From: Paragorgia papillata
Lineage: Eukaryota > Cnidaria > Anthozoa > Scleralcyonacea > Coralliidae
Direction of reading: 5' to 3'
Length of the DNA stretch: 64,000 nucleotides
NCBI GenBank assembly: GCA_035771165.1
Contig: JAWNZC010000309.1
Location: 54,226 to 118,225 of the forward strand
Made by a program: the position numbers and the translations under genes. The notes beneath the pieces are model-generated. The model saw nothing but the letters and a program-made list of their open reading frames with translations, had not been told where the DNA came from and made no database searches. Of the stretch, positions 45,298 through 56,056 are shown piece after piece. Each line of letters begins with the position of its first letter. Position 1 is the stretch's first letter.

Positions 45298-45936
45298 TTA
45301 TATATCATAAATTATCGTATTTTCACCTGGAAAAATATTAGTTCGAAGTCGCGAATTTTCATAACTATTTGTACAATTATCAAATAACAAATAACCGTAT
45401 GGATTTTGATTTACATTATCCAATACGCTATCAAATACTTTTCTCTTTATTTTTTTATTATCACAAATAGTATACATATTTCGTACATCTGCAATATTTT
45501 TAAATATTACATGATATTGACTATTAATACGTGAATTTCGTAATTTTCCATCTCCATACATTAAATTTTGACATATAAAAATTACACTAATATTTTTATG
45601 ATGAGCATCACGTGACGCATAATTATTTAATTTTTCTAAATTTTCTTTCGAAGACGTGATAATAGTCATAAGATCGTCTAAAATTATTAAAGTATTATCG
45701 ATTAAATTCGTTTGTAATTCATCAGCTGTTGGAATTCTTTTGTTACAATCAATAAAATTAATTTTTATTTGTTTTTCTTTAATAATCTTTTCTATAGTTT
45801 GATATATCGGTTGCTGCGCTGTATAGAGATAAATAATTTTATTAATTTTTGGTTCAATCATCACTTCAATAGAATTCAGTAATTTATATATCCAAAATGT
45901 CTTTCCAGACTGACTCGGTCCGCATAATGTTGACAT
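45298..45936 (-). CDS. DNA-packaging ATPase (FtsK/HerA type)
   Basis: 212 residues. Walker A is GPSQSGKT (residues 6-13) and Walker B is LIILDDLM (about 83-90). The CQN...RD.HH.NISVIFICQN stretch holds the sensor region. This is the Polinton/adintovirus genome-packaging ATPase, which would pump the linear DNA into capsids. The frame is intact. The start is at the only suitable ATG; the upstream frame is open for about 17 codons without ATG and overlaps the polymerase end. Confidence 0.9.
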   Translation of the reverse strand: MSTLCGPSQSGKTFWIYKLLNSIEVMIEPKINKIIYLYTAQQPIYQTIEKIIKEKQIKINFIDCNKRIPTADELQTNLIDNTLIILDDLMTIITSSKENLEKLNNYASRDAHHKNISVIFICQNLMYGDGKLRNSRINSQYHVIFKNIADVRNMYTICDNKKIKRKVFDSVLDNVNQNPYGYLLFDNCTNSYENSRLRTNIFPGENTIIYDI

Positions 45937-45973
45937 AAAAGGATGTTGAAATGGTATTACAGCGCTGTTTAGT

Positions 45974-48900
45974 TTATCCAGTATTTTCTAAAAAACCATA
46001 CGGAAAAGTATAAAAATCATTTTTAACAACACGTTTATTAAAAGTGAAAGTAAATATTTTAGTTTCGTCTTGTACAAAAATATGGTTTAATTTATCCCTT
46101 GTTATTTTATCGCTATATTTAATTGTAATTTTTTGATCTTTTTTTTCAACACATTTAGATAACGATTCAAAATTTAATTTTTTTTTTACATTAATATTAG
46201 TTAAACAAAACCCTTTAATATGAATAACTTCTTTAATTTTATCATTGTCGTTCTCGTCTTTTTCAACATTACCATCCTCGTCTTTTTCAGTTAAAATTAG
46301 TTCGATAAGAATAAGATTTTGGACCTGTAGAACAAAATTGAGTAATCCATTCGTTTTCTTTTAATTCATTGGTTAATTCTCCTAAATAATTTCCTGTTTC
46401 AACACCGTCTTCGTTATTTTTTTTAACGTAAAAAAACAGAATCCGTATCAAAATATAAAACGCGTTGTACCCAATTTATCAATTAAATCAAATAATTTCA
46501 AACGTGAATAGGCGGTAACCAAACACGCGATAATTACATTTCCTGTTTTTAACGGTGCTGTTGTTTCATCTGTTTTCATATAAGTAACTCGTAAATTTTC
46601 ACCATTAACAAAATCAATTCCCGTTAATTTTACATTACGATCGTTCGCTAATTGTAATAATTCATCATATTCGGTTAAAAAATCAACTTTTGTATTATTC
46701 TCATTTTGAGCAAATTTTCCCCAAAGCGCGTTTAATATTTGTTTAGCTGTACTACGCAAACCTGGATTGTAACAAATCTTATTTTTATCGAGTAAAATAC
46801 CTTCATTTTCATAATAATTTTTAATATACTCGTCTACTTTGCTTTCAATTAATATTTTATTAACATCGTAACATTCGTTTGGATAACCCGACGCTTTCTT
46901 GTTTAATTTTTAAAAAACAATTTACATAATCTTGAAATATTTTTTCTTGTCGAGAAAAAATCATAAATTTCAAAGATTTTTTTCATTCGATAGCCTTTTT
47001 CAATAGCTTTATTTATTTCAATACTAGTCCACGTTCCCAGCATACTTCGTTCATTTTCATTATGTAAACATCGTGTTAATTGGGTAAAATTAGCACATGA
47101 ATAGCACAAAGGAAATAATAATTTTCCATTTATACGTGCTGGTAATACAGGAAAATATAAATCTTGAGGAGGTAAAATACGACATTTCACTAAACCGAAT
47201 ATTTTTGATAGATCTTTATTTTCACATTCGTCTTTAATGTATACTGTTGGATGACCAACGGGAAATTTATAACTTTTTTGAACAAACGGGTATAATGAGG
47301 TAAAGTCAATGTAAAAATTTTTTTCATTTTCATTGATATTCCTAAACAAACAAACAGGTGAAGTTCTACCACCGTAAAGCGCATCACGCGGTTCCAAGGG
47401 AATGTATTCATAAAAATGGGGTTTTTTCTCATCTAAATCATTTTTACTAAATTTATTTTCTTCTAAAAAGTCGCATTCCCATTTTTCTACAACTTTGAAA
47501 CCGTTTTTTTCTAATTGATACGAAAATTTTTTAGTAGCTGAATAAAGATGACAAAATTTCTCATTATTTATCTTATTAATTTTCATATGGGTGAAAACAA
47601 TTTGGACAACCATGATAGAAACACCCGTGAAATTGATAGACAGTATTGTTACTTGTGCAATAACCATCAACATAACGATTTAAAATTCTTTTTTCACCAT
47701 TTTGCGAACATTTATACTGTAATTCACCGTTACATTCTGTTTCATTGATTTGTTCTAACCAAATTAACGCCGTAATTACTCTGTTTGACTTTCCCCCTAT
47801 ACCCCCTTGCTGGAATAATTCCGACACATTTTTCCCTTAAAAAATTCAAACGAAATACTTTCAATGCGAGACTCGCAATTGTAATACACGATGTATCGTA
47901 AAAGGGAGATATACCCGTTGTTTCGTATATCAAAGAGGAAAACTTTTAAACACCCTTTTCTTAAAATAGATACATCAGACGTACAATAATATCTCATTTC
48001 TTCTCTAAATACGTATTGATTTTTTTTTTTTTTCCATATTTTCTACATCAAAATATTCGCGATCAACAATACATCCGACGTAATCTAAATCGTAAAAACG
48101 ATACGGGTGAAAACCTTTACACTCGTCATCGAGACCCATTGCTTCGGGTATTTTTGATAGTCCCATATGTAAAAATGAAAAACTATCAAAAAAAGTAATA
48201 TTTTTATCAGTAATTTTCAGCATCATCACTTTATTACCGTTCATAATTGTTTCAGGATAAATTTTCTTTTCTTCCAATAAAAATTTAAAAATAAAAATCG
48301 TGTCAAATCTCCCACCATTATGAGCTAACCAAACAGAATCTTCTTGTAATAAAATAAATTTGCATAATTCTTTTACAACATTATTTCCCTCAAAAATAAA
48401 TTCGCGTTCTCCGCAACAATCAAAATTTTTTTGTTGACCGTCTAAATATTTTTCAAATTCAATATTCTCACATTTTTTTACATACTTTTTGAACTACACA
48501 ATAATAGGGAACCATTAATTTATTTTCATCATTACGCGTTTCAAAATCAAAAAAAAAAATTTTATTATCTTTATATTTTGTTTTTTCTTTTGCTTTTGAT
48601 AATACACTCATGTAACAGTAATGACTTTTATCTTTATAATCATTGCAATGAAAACAGAACGACTTTTGACAATTATGCACTTTCACATTTTTTTTTGGAA
48701 AAAAAACAAAAACGCGGTACTATTTTTTCACAAGTATTACAATAAAAATAGTATTGACACGGTGTTAATCTCTCATAATTAGTTTGTTTTGGTTTAAAAA
48801 TTCTATTGGTAAGATGGTTTGTAAAACATTGCTCGTTAAAAAATAAAATATTACAATTAGAACATTCAATCTTGAATTCACGTTGGCATTTAGTTTGTCT

Positions 48901-49315
48901 AAAACATCTTTGACACGTTAAATTACTATTACATATATGGTTATCTTTATGTTCAAAATGTCTAAAATAACTCATACATTTAACACAGAAAGATGAAGGA
49001 TTAAGTTTAGAAAATTTACACATACTTAAAACAACATCATAATGTTTATTATTTAACCATAAACAAAACGATATTATTTGTTAATTTTATTAAATTACCG
49101 TTCTCATCCGTACGAGAATCATAAATAATACAGTCGTCAAACTTATCAGAATATACTACCAAATCAACACCCTGAACTTTAAGAAATTTCTCATAAACAT
49201 TACGAAAATTATTTGTTTTTACCTCTCCCTCAGGAATTCCACACTGTTGATAAATATTACGAATTTCATCGACTGTATAAAGTTCGTCTACTCCTTTATG
49301 AGGAGTTCTTTCCAT
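45974..49315 (-). pseudogene. protein-primed DNA polymerase B, multiply frameshifted
   Basis: The replication polymerase of Polintons. Landmarks in order on the minus strand: N-terminal region at 49049-49315; a Cys-rich zinc-finger part at 48673-49023 (several C..C pairs); Exo I FDFETR near 48540; Exo II AHNGGRFD near 48315; Exo III YCTSDVSIL near 47980; a FHGCFYHGCP segment near 47620; polymerase motif A DFTSLYP near 47300; motif B KQILNALWGKF near 46730; and motif C DTDS at 46438-46449. These sit in at least seven reading-frame pieces, with most breaks at A/T runs. The TAA is at 45974. Active-site residues are all still present. Confidence 0.88.
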
Positions 49316-49407
49316 TTTTATATATTTATCATCTTTTTTTAAATACGAAAATTCCGACTAATAAACTAACTACAAAACAACAATTTTTAATAACACGATT
49401 TAACTTA

Positions 49408-49884
49408 TCACATATTACATAAAAAAACACGTAATCGACAATTACGATTATATTTATCAATGCTTTTATTTTTACCTCCTCCATTATCGTTGCTAGTATT
49501 ACCTAATCTTCTATAGATATGCTTTTTTCTTAAATTCTTATTTTTTTTCTTATTTCTACTAAAATTCGACGAATGTGGGAATGTTTGTATGACTACATTC
49601 GATTCCCATCCGTTAGCTAATAAAGATTTATTACTCTGCATCATCCTTTGAAAAATATTCAACAAAAAATCAACATCAAATTGATTTAACGGAACTACAG
49701 CTGTAGAAAAATATGTTTTCGGAGCATGACTAAAAATAAATCTAACAAAATCATTTTCTGACGTAGTAGATGCTCTAGCTACATTAAGTAAATACGAAAA
49801 TACAAATCTTAATGATTGAAAAAAAGCAATAAAATTAACATTTGCATTTCTAGAAATTGAAATATTTAATGTTTTCTGTTTCAT
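49408..49884 (-). CDS. probable N-terminal region of the Polinton polymerase
   Basis: 158 residues. The stretch FDVDFLLNIFQRMMQSNKS followed by a short beta segment matches the N-terminal domain that precedes the zinc-finger and exonuclease parts in metazoan Polinton polymerases, with the typical '[RV]..QSN' core. It ends in TAG about 90 bp before the first ATG of the main polymerase frame. The two could be joined by a frameshift or a small intron (a TTTTGTAG acceptor lies near 49371), or be separate proteins. The basic linker with GGGKNKS is unusual. Confidence 0.5.
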   Translation of the reverse strand: MKQKTLNISISRNANVNFIAFFQSLRFVFSYLLNVARASTTSENDFVRFIFSHAPKTYFSTAVVPLNQFDVDFLLNIFQRMMQSNKSLLANGWESNVVIQTFPHSSNFSRNKKKNKNLRKKHIYRRLGNTSNDNGGGKNKSIDKYNRNCRLRVFLCNM

Positions 49885-49886
49885 TT

Positions 49887-50034
49887 TTAAAACGATTTAT
49901 TGTATGATTCCTCTAAGATACTTGCATTAAAATTCTCTTCATTTTCTATATCTTCCTTTTTTCCTTTTTTTCTTTCTTTCTTCAAGTAATTTAGTCAATT
50001 CATTAATCTCTTCATCTGTATATTGATTACTCAT
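49887..50034 (-). pseudogene. small charged protein upstream of polymerase, frameshifted
   Basis: ATG at 50032-50034 begins a charged helix (EEINELTKLLEERKKKRKK). The frame changes at an A6 run near 49964 and continues acidic (ENEENFNASILEESYNKSF) to a TAA three bases before the next ATG. Function unknown. Confidence 0.35.
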
Positions 50035-50090
50035 TTTTCTTTTTCTTTCTAAAACAACAAAAATATTTTTTTTGTCCTTCTTCTCTTTCT

Positions 50091-50221
50091 TCTATTTTTT
50101 TCTATTTTTTTCATCACCATCAACACGGTCAATAGTTATATTATCTGAATCATTTACAGATATGCACGTAAATGAAAACAAAAGGTTTATCTGTTCCAGC
50201 TTTTGCTAAAAAACTTCCCAT
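50091..50221 (-). pseudogene. small protein, frameshifted
   Basis: ATG at 50219-50221 starts GSFLAKAGTDKPF. After a T run near 50180 another frame continues with CISVNDSDNITIDRVDGDEK to a TAG. Function unknown. It is the first gene of the minus-strand cluster leading into the polymerase and faces away from 50330. Confidence 0.35.
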
Positions 50222-50329
50222 TTTTTTTTAATTTTTTTTTTTAAAAAAAAACTAAAAAAAAAACAAAAAAAACTAAAAAAAATAAAAAAACTCATTGAAA
50301 AGTAGCTTTCAAAAAGAAAATTTAAAAAA

Positions 50330-50644
50330 ATGACAACTGTTCATATAGAAATTTATTTAAAAAATTTAAAAAATGATAAAACTTACATCGGCTACGAAAT
50401 TGAAGATAATGATAAAAATATTTTGTTTTCCCCTTTTATTCTAGGAGATGTCCTACGAGAATTTGAAAAAGACGATAAAATATTATTTATATCATATTTT
50501 GAATTAAACGAAAGACTTAAAGATATGAAAAAACAAATTGTATATATTCCCGGCGATATTTTATACAAAATTACATGTTTATTAAATTTTATTCAAAAAA
50601 AACAAAAAAATAAGAAATATATGGGAATAAGAACAATACATTAA
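50330..50644 (+). CDS. unknown protein (104 aa)
   Basis: A beta-rich N-terminal part (VHIEIYLKNL, YIGYEIEDNDKNILFSPF) and a helical C-terminal part (ILYKITCLLNFIQKK). The intact frame starts at the first ATG after an A7 run. The last 37 bp are repeated downstream (50658-50695), so the 3' end has been duplicated. Not recognised. Confidence 0.5.
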   Translation: MTTVHIEIYLKNLKNDKTYIGYEIEDNDKNILFSPFILGDVLREFEKDDKILFISYFELNERLKDMKKQIVYIPGDILYKITCLLNFIQKKQKNKKYMGIRTIH

Positions 50645-50687
50645 AAAAACCCCAAAAAATAAGAAATATATGGAATAAGAACAATAC

Positions 50688-50722
<35 letters not shown>

Positions 50723-50726
<4 letters not shown>

Positions 50727-51298
50727 TAAAAACAAAAAATTTAAGGAGAAGAACCCCTCTAAACGGAGGTGGTAGAAGAATGTCTACAATTTCACAAAGC
50801 GTTCGTGAATCTCGTCAATGTAAAAGTAAAACAATAAAAAAGGCAAGATGTCGTAAAAGAACAGCACATACCTGTAAGTGTTGGATACATTTAGCAAAAG
50901 AAGATAACTTACGTATTAAAAAATCAACAATTAGAAACGCTGGTGAAGGATTATACAGTTGGAAAAAACCATTCAAACGTAATAAAATAATTGGACTATA
51001 TTCAGGACATCAAACAACTGTAAAACAAATGGATAGAAAATACGGAAAACACACCATTGCTCAGTACGGTTTATGTGATGGATTTAACGATTGTGTCGAC
51101 TCTTTTAAAACAACCGATTGCGCCGCACGATACGCAAATGACGCGGCAGGATCAAGATTTACTAATAATTCTGATTTTATGGAAAAAACACAAAGAGTTC
51201 CTCATTTTAAATTACATACAACTAAAAGTATAAAACCCCATTGCGAAATATTAGCATCATACGGAAACGATTACTGGCCTAAAGGATATTTTAGATAA
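50723..51298 (+). CDS. SET-domain lysine methyltransferase-like protein
   Basis: 191 residues. The N-terminal part has a Cys pattern (CKSKTIKKARCRKR...CKCWIH). The SET domain at about residues 62-188 has AGEGLYSW, an IIGLYSG strand, CAARYANDA, the NN motif (FTNNSDF) and the closing EILASYGNDYW, the conserved cofactor- and substrate-binding pieces of SET enzymes. SET proteins transfer methyl from S-adenosylmethionine to lysine, usually on histones. The intact frame starts right after an A32 run. A SET enzyme is not part of the Polinton core; it could modify host or element chromatin. Substrate unknown. Confidence 0.75.
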
Positions 51299-51310
51299 AA
51301 AAAAAAAAAA

Positions 51311-51512
51311 ATGGGAAATAAAAAAACGACAAAGAGGTGGTACTTTCAAAGGAAAAAAAAAACAGAGGATGACGTCAAAAAGGAGGGGAAAAAAAAACCA
51401 TTTTTTTAATTCAGCAGTTTTACGTGATTTTGTCAAAACAAAAAATTTACTTAAAAACAAAATAAATAAAGCAAAAAATACAATAATGAATACAAAAAAA
51501 CAATATATTTAA
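51311..51512 (+). pseudogene. basic GG peptide 4, start displaced by a frameshift
   Basis: The ATG at 51311 opens a frame that stops early. The +1 frame reads KKRQRGGTFKGKKK, then SAVLRDFVKTKNLLKNKINKAKN to a TAA at 51510. The KKRQRGG block is the same as in the core-like peptides at 44678 and 44899. The switch falls at the A7 run at 51321-51327. Immediately downstream of the SET gene. Confidence 0.4.
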
Positions 51513-51712
51513 AAAAAATCAATCTGGAGGTTTTGTGAATTACCGAAGAAATTATCCTGAAAAATATTATGTATATTAAAAAATATTTAACTGATCCTGA
51601 AAAACATAATTATACAAATACTTTAAAAAAAATAGAAATATAATGAAAAAATATTGTGTAAATTAAAAATAAATAAACAACAAATTTAAAAATTTTCTTT
51701 TTCTTTTTTTTT

Positions 51713-52385
51713 TTACATGAATTCATCAGAATAAACTATACAAATTTCATAATCTACATATGGTTTCAGAGTTTCACCATATTTTACATTTCCCATAGTT
51801 TTATAATTACCATCTTCAAATTTAACAAATTGAATCAATGCAAATATCTTCATCATATGGTAATTTATAGTTTAAATCGGTAAATTCAATCGATTTTGAA
51901 AACATCTCTTCTTTTTCATTTAAATTTATTAGCTGAAGTTCAGTCTTTACACCAGGTTTTGCAACATATGATCCCATGTAAGCAAATGGAGGTTGGTTAA
52001 CTGAGTCTTTCAATAAATGAGCTTCAAAAATTTTTTTTTTTACTTGCATAACAGAAAAAGTTATAGCATCTTCATACTTGGATTTACAATTTTTTTTAAT
52101 ATCAATTTTAATACTATGAATAATTTTTTTCTTTTTATATTCTTTTTCATCAAAATCTAGTGTTAAAGAAGCATCCGAAAAGCTAGGTAGCGGGTCAGCA
52201 AAATAGGGGTTATATACCGAGATGCTTTCATCTTGTGCAACAATTTCTTGTCTAATAACACCTCTTTTCCACGAATGTTCACCAAACTTATAAACTCCAT
52301 TTACACTTTGTGAGATACGGTCTGGATTAATTAGTAACTCCAAATGCCAGAAACGATATTTTTTAAAAAAAATTTTTTTTTTCAC
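51713..52385 (-). pseudogene. unknown protein, C-terminus frameshifted
   Basis: The main frame is 51822-52385 (187 aa), beta-rich, with FWHLELLINPDR, FGEHSWKRGVIRQEI and FAYMGSYVAKPG. After its stop another frame continues convincingly (FVKFEDGNYKTMGNVKYGE ... VYSDEF) to a TAA at 51713. Not recognised. It lies directly downstream of the exonuclease-like gene, overlapping by 4 bp. Confidence 0.5.
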
Positions 52386-53024
52386 CCATAAATATTCAAA
52401 ATTTTTACATAATCAGGATTTTTAAAAATTTTTTCATAAACTCTCGCTACAAAAAGAAGTACCTCGTAGTAGCTACAATGACAATTTGGCTTTACATGTT
52501 GTCTACAACTCTTTATATCCTTATTAAAATATCTTAATAATTTTTCATATTTTTCTACATTAAAATGTTCTAAATTTATAGCTGAAATACAAAATTCTTT
52601 ACATAAACTAGATTCAATATTTCCTCCTTTATAACCTATTAAAACATTATCCGTTTTTGCCATTATTTCTTTAAAATATGTAAAAAAATTCTAATTGACT
52701 AAGATAATATTTGTTTTTCCTATAATTATATAATTTTAAACCATGAATCGAAAATTGTCTTCTCACGCACGCTTTATTTCTTTCATCCAAATATCGATAC
52801 GGATTATTACCAAAAAGATCCTCAGCAAAACAATGAATTAAATCATGCTTTTTTGTCTTCATATTAAAAATAGAAACTTCGCGGTAATAACGTTTTCCAT
52901 TAATTTGATAACATTCGCAATCCATAATATGTGTTACATTTTCCAAAATTTTTTTCCCTTTTTCTTTAAATAAATCCTCATGATTCTTGATTTCATTAAA
53001 TTGACTATCATACACGGAATACAT
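52382..53024 (-). pseudogene. DEDD-exonuclease-like (RNase H fold) protein, frameshifted
   Basis: Two frames. The N-terminal piece (52671-53024) has IMDCECYQINGKRYYREVSIFN, the 'D.E' first motif of DEDDh nucleases followed by a strand with conserved Glu. The C-terminal piece (52382-52663) has VLIGYKGGNIESSLC and ISAINLEHF, like the 'KG..K...L...NLE' block of transposon- and virus-encoded DEDD proteins. They are split at an A/T run near 52680. The third and fourth acidic motifs are not obvious, so it may be non-catalytic. Such proteins trim or sense nucleic acids. Assignment is by motif pattern only. Confidence 0.45.
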
Positions 53025-53184
53025 TTTTACGACTAAAAATTTTTTACTTTTTTTTTACTTTATACACTTTTTTTTAATCTATTTAATTTTTTTTAATTTT
53101 TTTACTTTTTTTACTTTATATTTTTTTTATTTTAAAAAACCTATATAATAAAAAACACAACAGAAAAAAATAACTAAAAAAAAA

Positions 53185-53676
53185 ATGGAAGTAATAGTTG
53201 GATTTCATATGGATTCAAAAAAAAATAGTTACACGTTACTACAAGGATATGTAACAGATCTAAGAGATTCCATTATGGTCGACGAAACATTGGGTGAAAG
53301 ATATAACAAAGAAAACAACCATACTACCTACCTGAAGTGGTGGTATTACAACATTATGCAGCTCATTCATCGTGTAGCTACTATAGAAGGACGTCTTATA
53401 AAATTACTTTCACAAATTACCGATGAGAACGAGGAAGAAAAAGAATATATATCGAATATTTTAAAAGTATTAACAAAAGGGATTAATATTTTCAGAAAAC
53501 AAAGACTTGAAATCATTGTAGAAGAACCATTAGATAACAGTATAATAACATGTATAATTATGATAAAACACGCAATTAACAAATTAGAAAAAATCGTTCA
53601 ATGTAATTCAGTGCAAAAAAATCAACATTTACTGGACAAACACATGGTTACTTGGGAAGATTGTCTCTCATATTAA
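53185..53676 (+). CDS. unknown helical protein (163 aa)
   Basis: Intact frame after a TATA-like 'ctatataataaa' (53141-53152). Mostly alpha-helical with charged loops (YLKWWYYNIMQLIHRVATIEGRL..., ISNILKVLTKGINIFRKQRLEII) and a hydrophobic helix near the end (SIITCIIMIKHAI). Tail-to-tail with 53673, overlapping by 4 bp. Not recognised. Confidence 0.5.
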   Translation: MEVIVGFHMDSKKNSYTLLQGYVTDLRDSIMVDETLGERYNKENNHTTYLKWWYYNIMQLIHRVATIEGRLIKLLSQITDENEEEKEYISNILKVLTKGINIFRKQRLEIIVEEPLDNSIITCIIMIKHAINKLEKIVQCNSVQKNQHLLDKHMVTWEDCLSY

Positions 53677-54140
53677 TTCAATAATACTAACTTAAAATAT
53701 TCGTAATTTTCTTCACAAATTATTCTTTTGTGATGAAAACAGTTCAATTTTTTCTGTATTTCACTATATATTGTATTATTCATAATACGAGGATTGTTAA
53801 CTATAATTACATCTTCATTAAACCGTTTACAAATTTCTTCATTATTAACTTTTAAATCACTCAATACAATAGGAAAAAACATTTCTACCCTCTCCTTATG
53901 TGTTGTAGGACAACCGCACGACTGTTTCCACATTTTTGTTATTTCTTCACTAATTACTTCGATATAAATCCCTCTTAATATTTCAATACACAAAATTGTA
54001 CTTTCTGTAAGATTCTCTTGCCCAATATTCGAACCAAAACAAGAAAAAATTAGCAGTTTTGTCGAATTCATCTGTAAAATAAAAAAATTTAAAAAAAAAT
54101 CTTTGACCATATTTGGAATTGATATAGTCAATTTTTTCAC
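53673..54140 (-). CDS. unknown protein, possibly spliced start
   Basis: The open frame gives 155 aa, but the ATG at 54069-54071 follows a T-rich TTTTACAG acceptor. The coding part is thus probably the last 133 residues (from MNSTKLLIFSCFGSN), with an upstream exon or leader. It contains KQSCGCPTTHKERVE and ends HHKRIICEENYEYFKLVL. Not recognised. Divergent from 54193. Confidence 0.4.
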   Translation of the reverse strand: MKKLTISIPNMVKDFFLNFFILQMNSTKLLIFSCFGSNIGQENLTESTILCIEILRGIYIEVISEEITKMWKQSCGCPTTHKERVEMFFPIVLSDLKVNNEEICKRFNEDVIIVNNPRIMNNTIYSEIQKKLNCFHHKRIICEENYEYFKLVLLN

Positions 54141-54192
54141 TATATATATTAATAATTAAATTCTTCATTATCATTTTCTTTTCCCCTTCATC

Positions 54193-55443
54193 ATGTTTAA
54201 AAGGAAAAGAAAAAATGGTAATATATATAATAAAAAAATAAAGACAACAGAAAAAGAGGAAACAATTACTTGGAAATGGATATTTACAATGATCCCGTCA
54301 TTTCCTGAATTTCCTAACCGTTACTTTGGATATCTATACTGGTGTCTTGGACTTTTACATTTGTATCAAGGTGGTTTTATACAGTTAATTCATATATATG
54401 AAGAGGATGCAAAATCATATGAAGAAGTTGAACCATACCCATTCTGGTTATTCAACAATATACCCGATGTCAATACATTTATCAATTGCGAAGACCTTTA
54501 TCCTTATGTTACTATATCGAACGGAATAGAAAACTATTTAATACCGGATATGACATTTTTTAGTGATAATAAGAAGAATAAATGAATTGTAAAATTCGAT
54601 GAAAGCTATGAACTTGTACTATACCGTGATAATAGATTCCTTCATTCTTTTTTTCAAAAAAATCCACTTATTAATGAGTATTATGTGATTTTGACAGTTT
54701 TAGCAACAAAAGTATCGTGCAAAATTGGTTTAATATTACAGCGTGTAAAATACTATCCAAACCGCCAATAATGAATACGCCCTTTACTAGCATTTTATTC
54801 AAAGGCGAATGTTGTGAAGAAGGAACATTCAATATATTTTCATTATTTTCAGATTTGATTGAGTCTGAAGAAAAATTGAAAGTTTGTTTTTTTCTATTTT
54901 CTATTGCGCCGGGATTTCTTTATAAAACCGTTTCATGTAATGAAAAAAAATGTAATATTGAAGAAATGTACAATATTACATTATGTTTTTTATGTTATTG
55001 CGATGCACACAACCCAAACGGAATATTACGACGTAATTGGCAATATACTTATTATTGTCAAAATATGATAGAACATGTAAATGTTTTTCGAGGACACGCT
55101 CCTATATGTTGTAGATTTAAAGATTGTCGGCCAAAACGGTGTAGACTATAACAATTGTTATGAAATATTTGAATTTAATGAAATAAGTGATAGCTCAATA
55201 AAAGAAGAATCAAATATAATTTTTGTACACGAGCCTCAATCTTCTCATACATGTTCTGATCATAATGATGAAAATAATGATTATATTGAATTTACAACTC
55301 TTAATAGTGAAAGTTTTATTAAAATCAAAAAGGGTGAATTCCACCATGTTTTTGACTGTGTAAACGCAACCATTCAAAACTTAACGGATAAAAGTATTCA
55401 ACGAGTAAAAACAATGTTGCGAGAAGCCAATTTTATTAATTAA
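54193..55443 (+). pseudogene. family-3 protein, second copy, broken
   Basis: A paralogue of 30442-31635, in pieces. 54193-54585 ends in TGA but the frame stays coding beyond it. The middle piece continues in another frame (to 55151) with CFLCYCDAHNPNGIL and ICCRFKDC. The last piece (55081-55443, first frame again) has YNNCYEIFEF and IIFVHEPQS, matching the separate 31429 frame. So there is one nonsense codon and two frame changes. The copies at the two ends of the element have decayed at different points and together define a family of roughly 400 residues. Function unknown. Confidence 0.6.
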
Positions 55444-55447
55444 TTAA

Positions 55448-56028
55448 TTAATTTTGTATCATATTATTCAACTTATTGAATGAAGCTATATAAATTTCTC
55501 TATCTTCAAAAACAAACATATTACTTTGTAATAATTCTAATTCTACGCATAAATTCTTGTGTTGTTCAAATGTTTTTATTTTACAAAATAAATCATTATT
55601 TAATATAGCGACTAAAGTTTTTCCTATACGTCCATTACCGTCTAAAAACGGATGAATATACTGCAATGCAAAATATACACGAGTTACAATTAATTTGGAT
55701 GAAGAATTATTAATATAAATTCGTTTAATAAACGCATATATTCTTCAATATATTCAGGTAGAGGAGGATAATGGTTTCCCACAATTCTCATAAAATTTGA
55801 ATATTTTCCGCCATTTTTTTTCATACAATATTTATGTAAGAAAATACATATTTCGCTAATATTCAATTTTTTTTCATTTTTTTTTTGAGAATAAAATTTA
55901 CTAATTGCGTTACTCAATTTTGCACAAGAATACCAAAAACCATTTTTCTCCTCATCCTCCTCCATTCTAACTACATCACGAGAAAATATTTTAACTTTCA
56001 AATGAAACGAAGATTCATCTTTTTCCAT
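55448..56028 (-). pseudogene. Fic-domain protein (AMPylase-like), frameshifted
   Basis: Two frames. 55690-56028 carries the N-terminal helices ending GGKYSNFMRIVGNHYPPLPEY..., the typical 'R...V......PP' approach to the Fic core. 55448-55666 carries the active-site loop IHPFLDGNGRIGK with its catalytic His. The canonical last Arg of HPFx[DE]GNGRxxR is Lys here. The frame changes near 55710. Fic enzymes transfer AMP or other nucleotide groups to host hydroxyl side chains. The inhibitory [ST]xxxE[GN] helix is not visible. Unusual cargo for a Polinton. Confidence 0.75.
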
Positions 56029-56056
56029 TTTTTCTCAAAAAATATTAGAAAAAACT

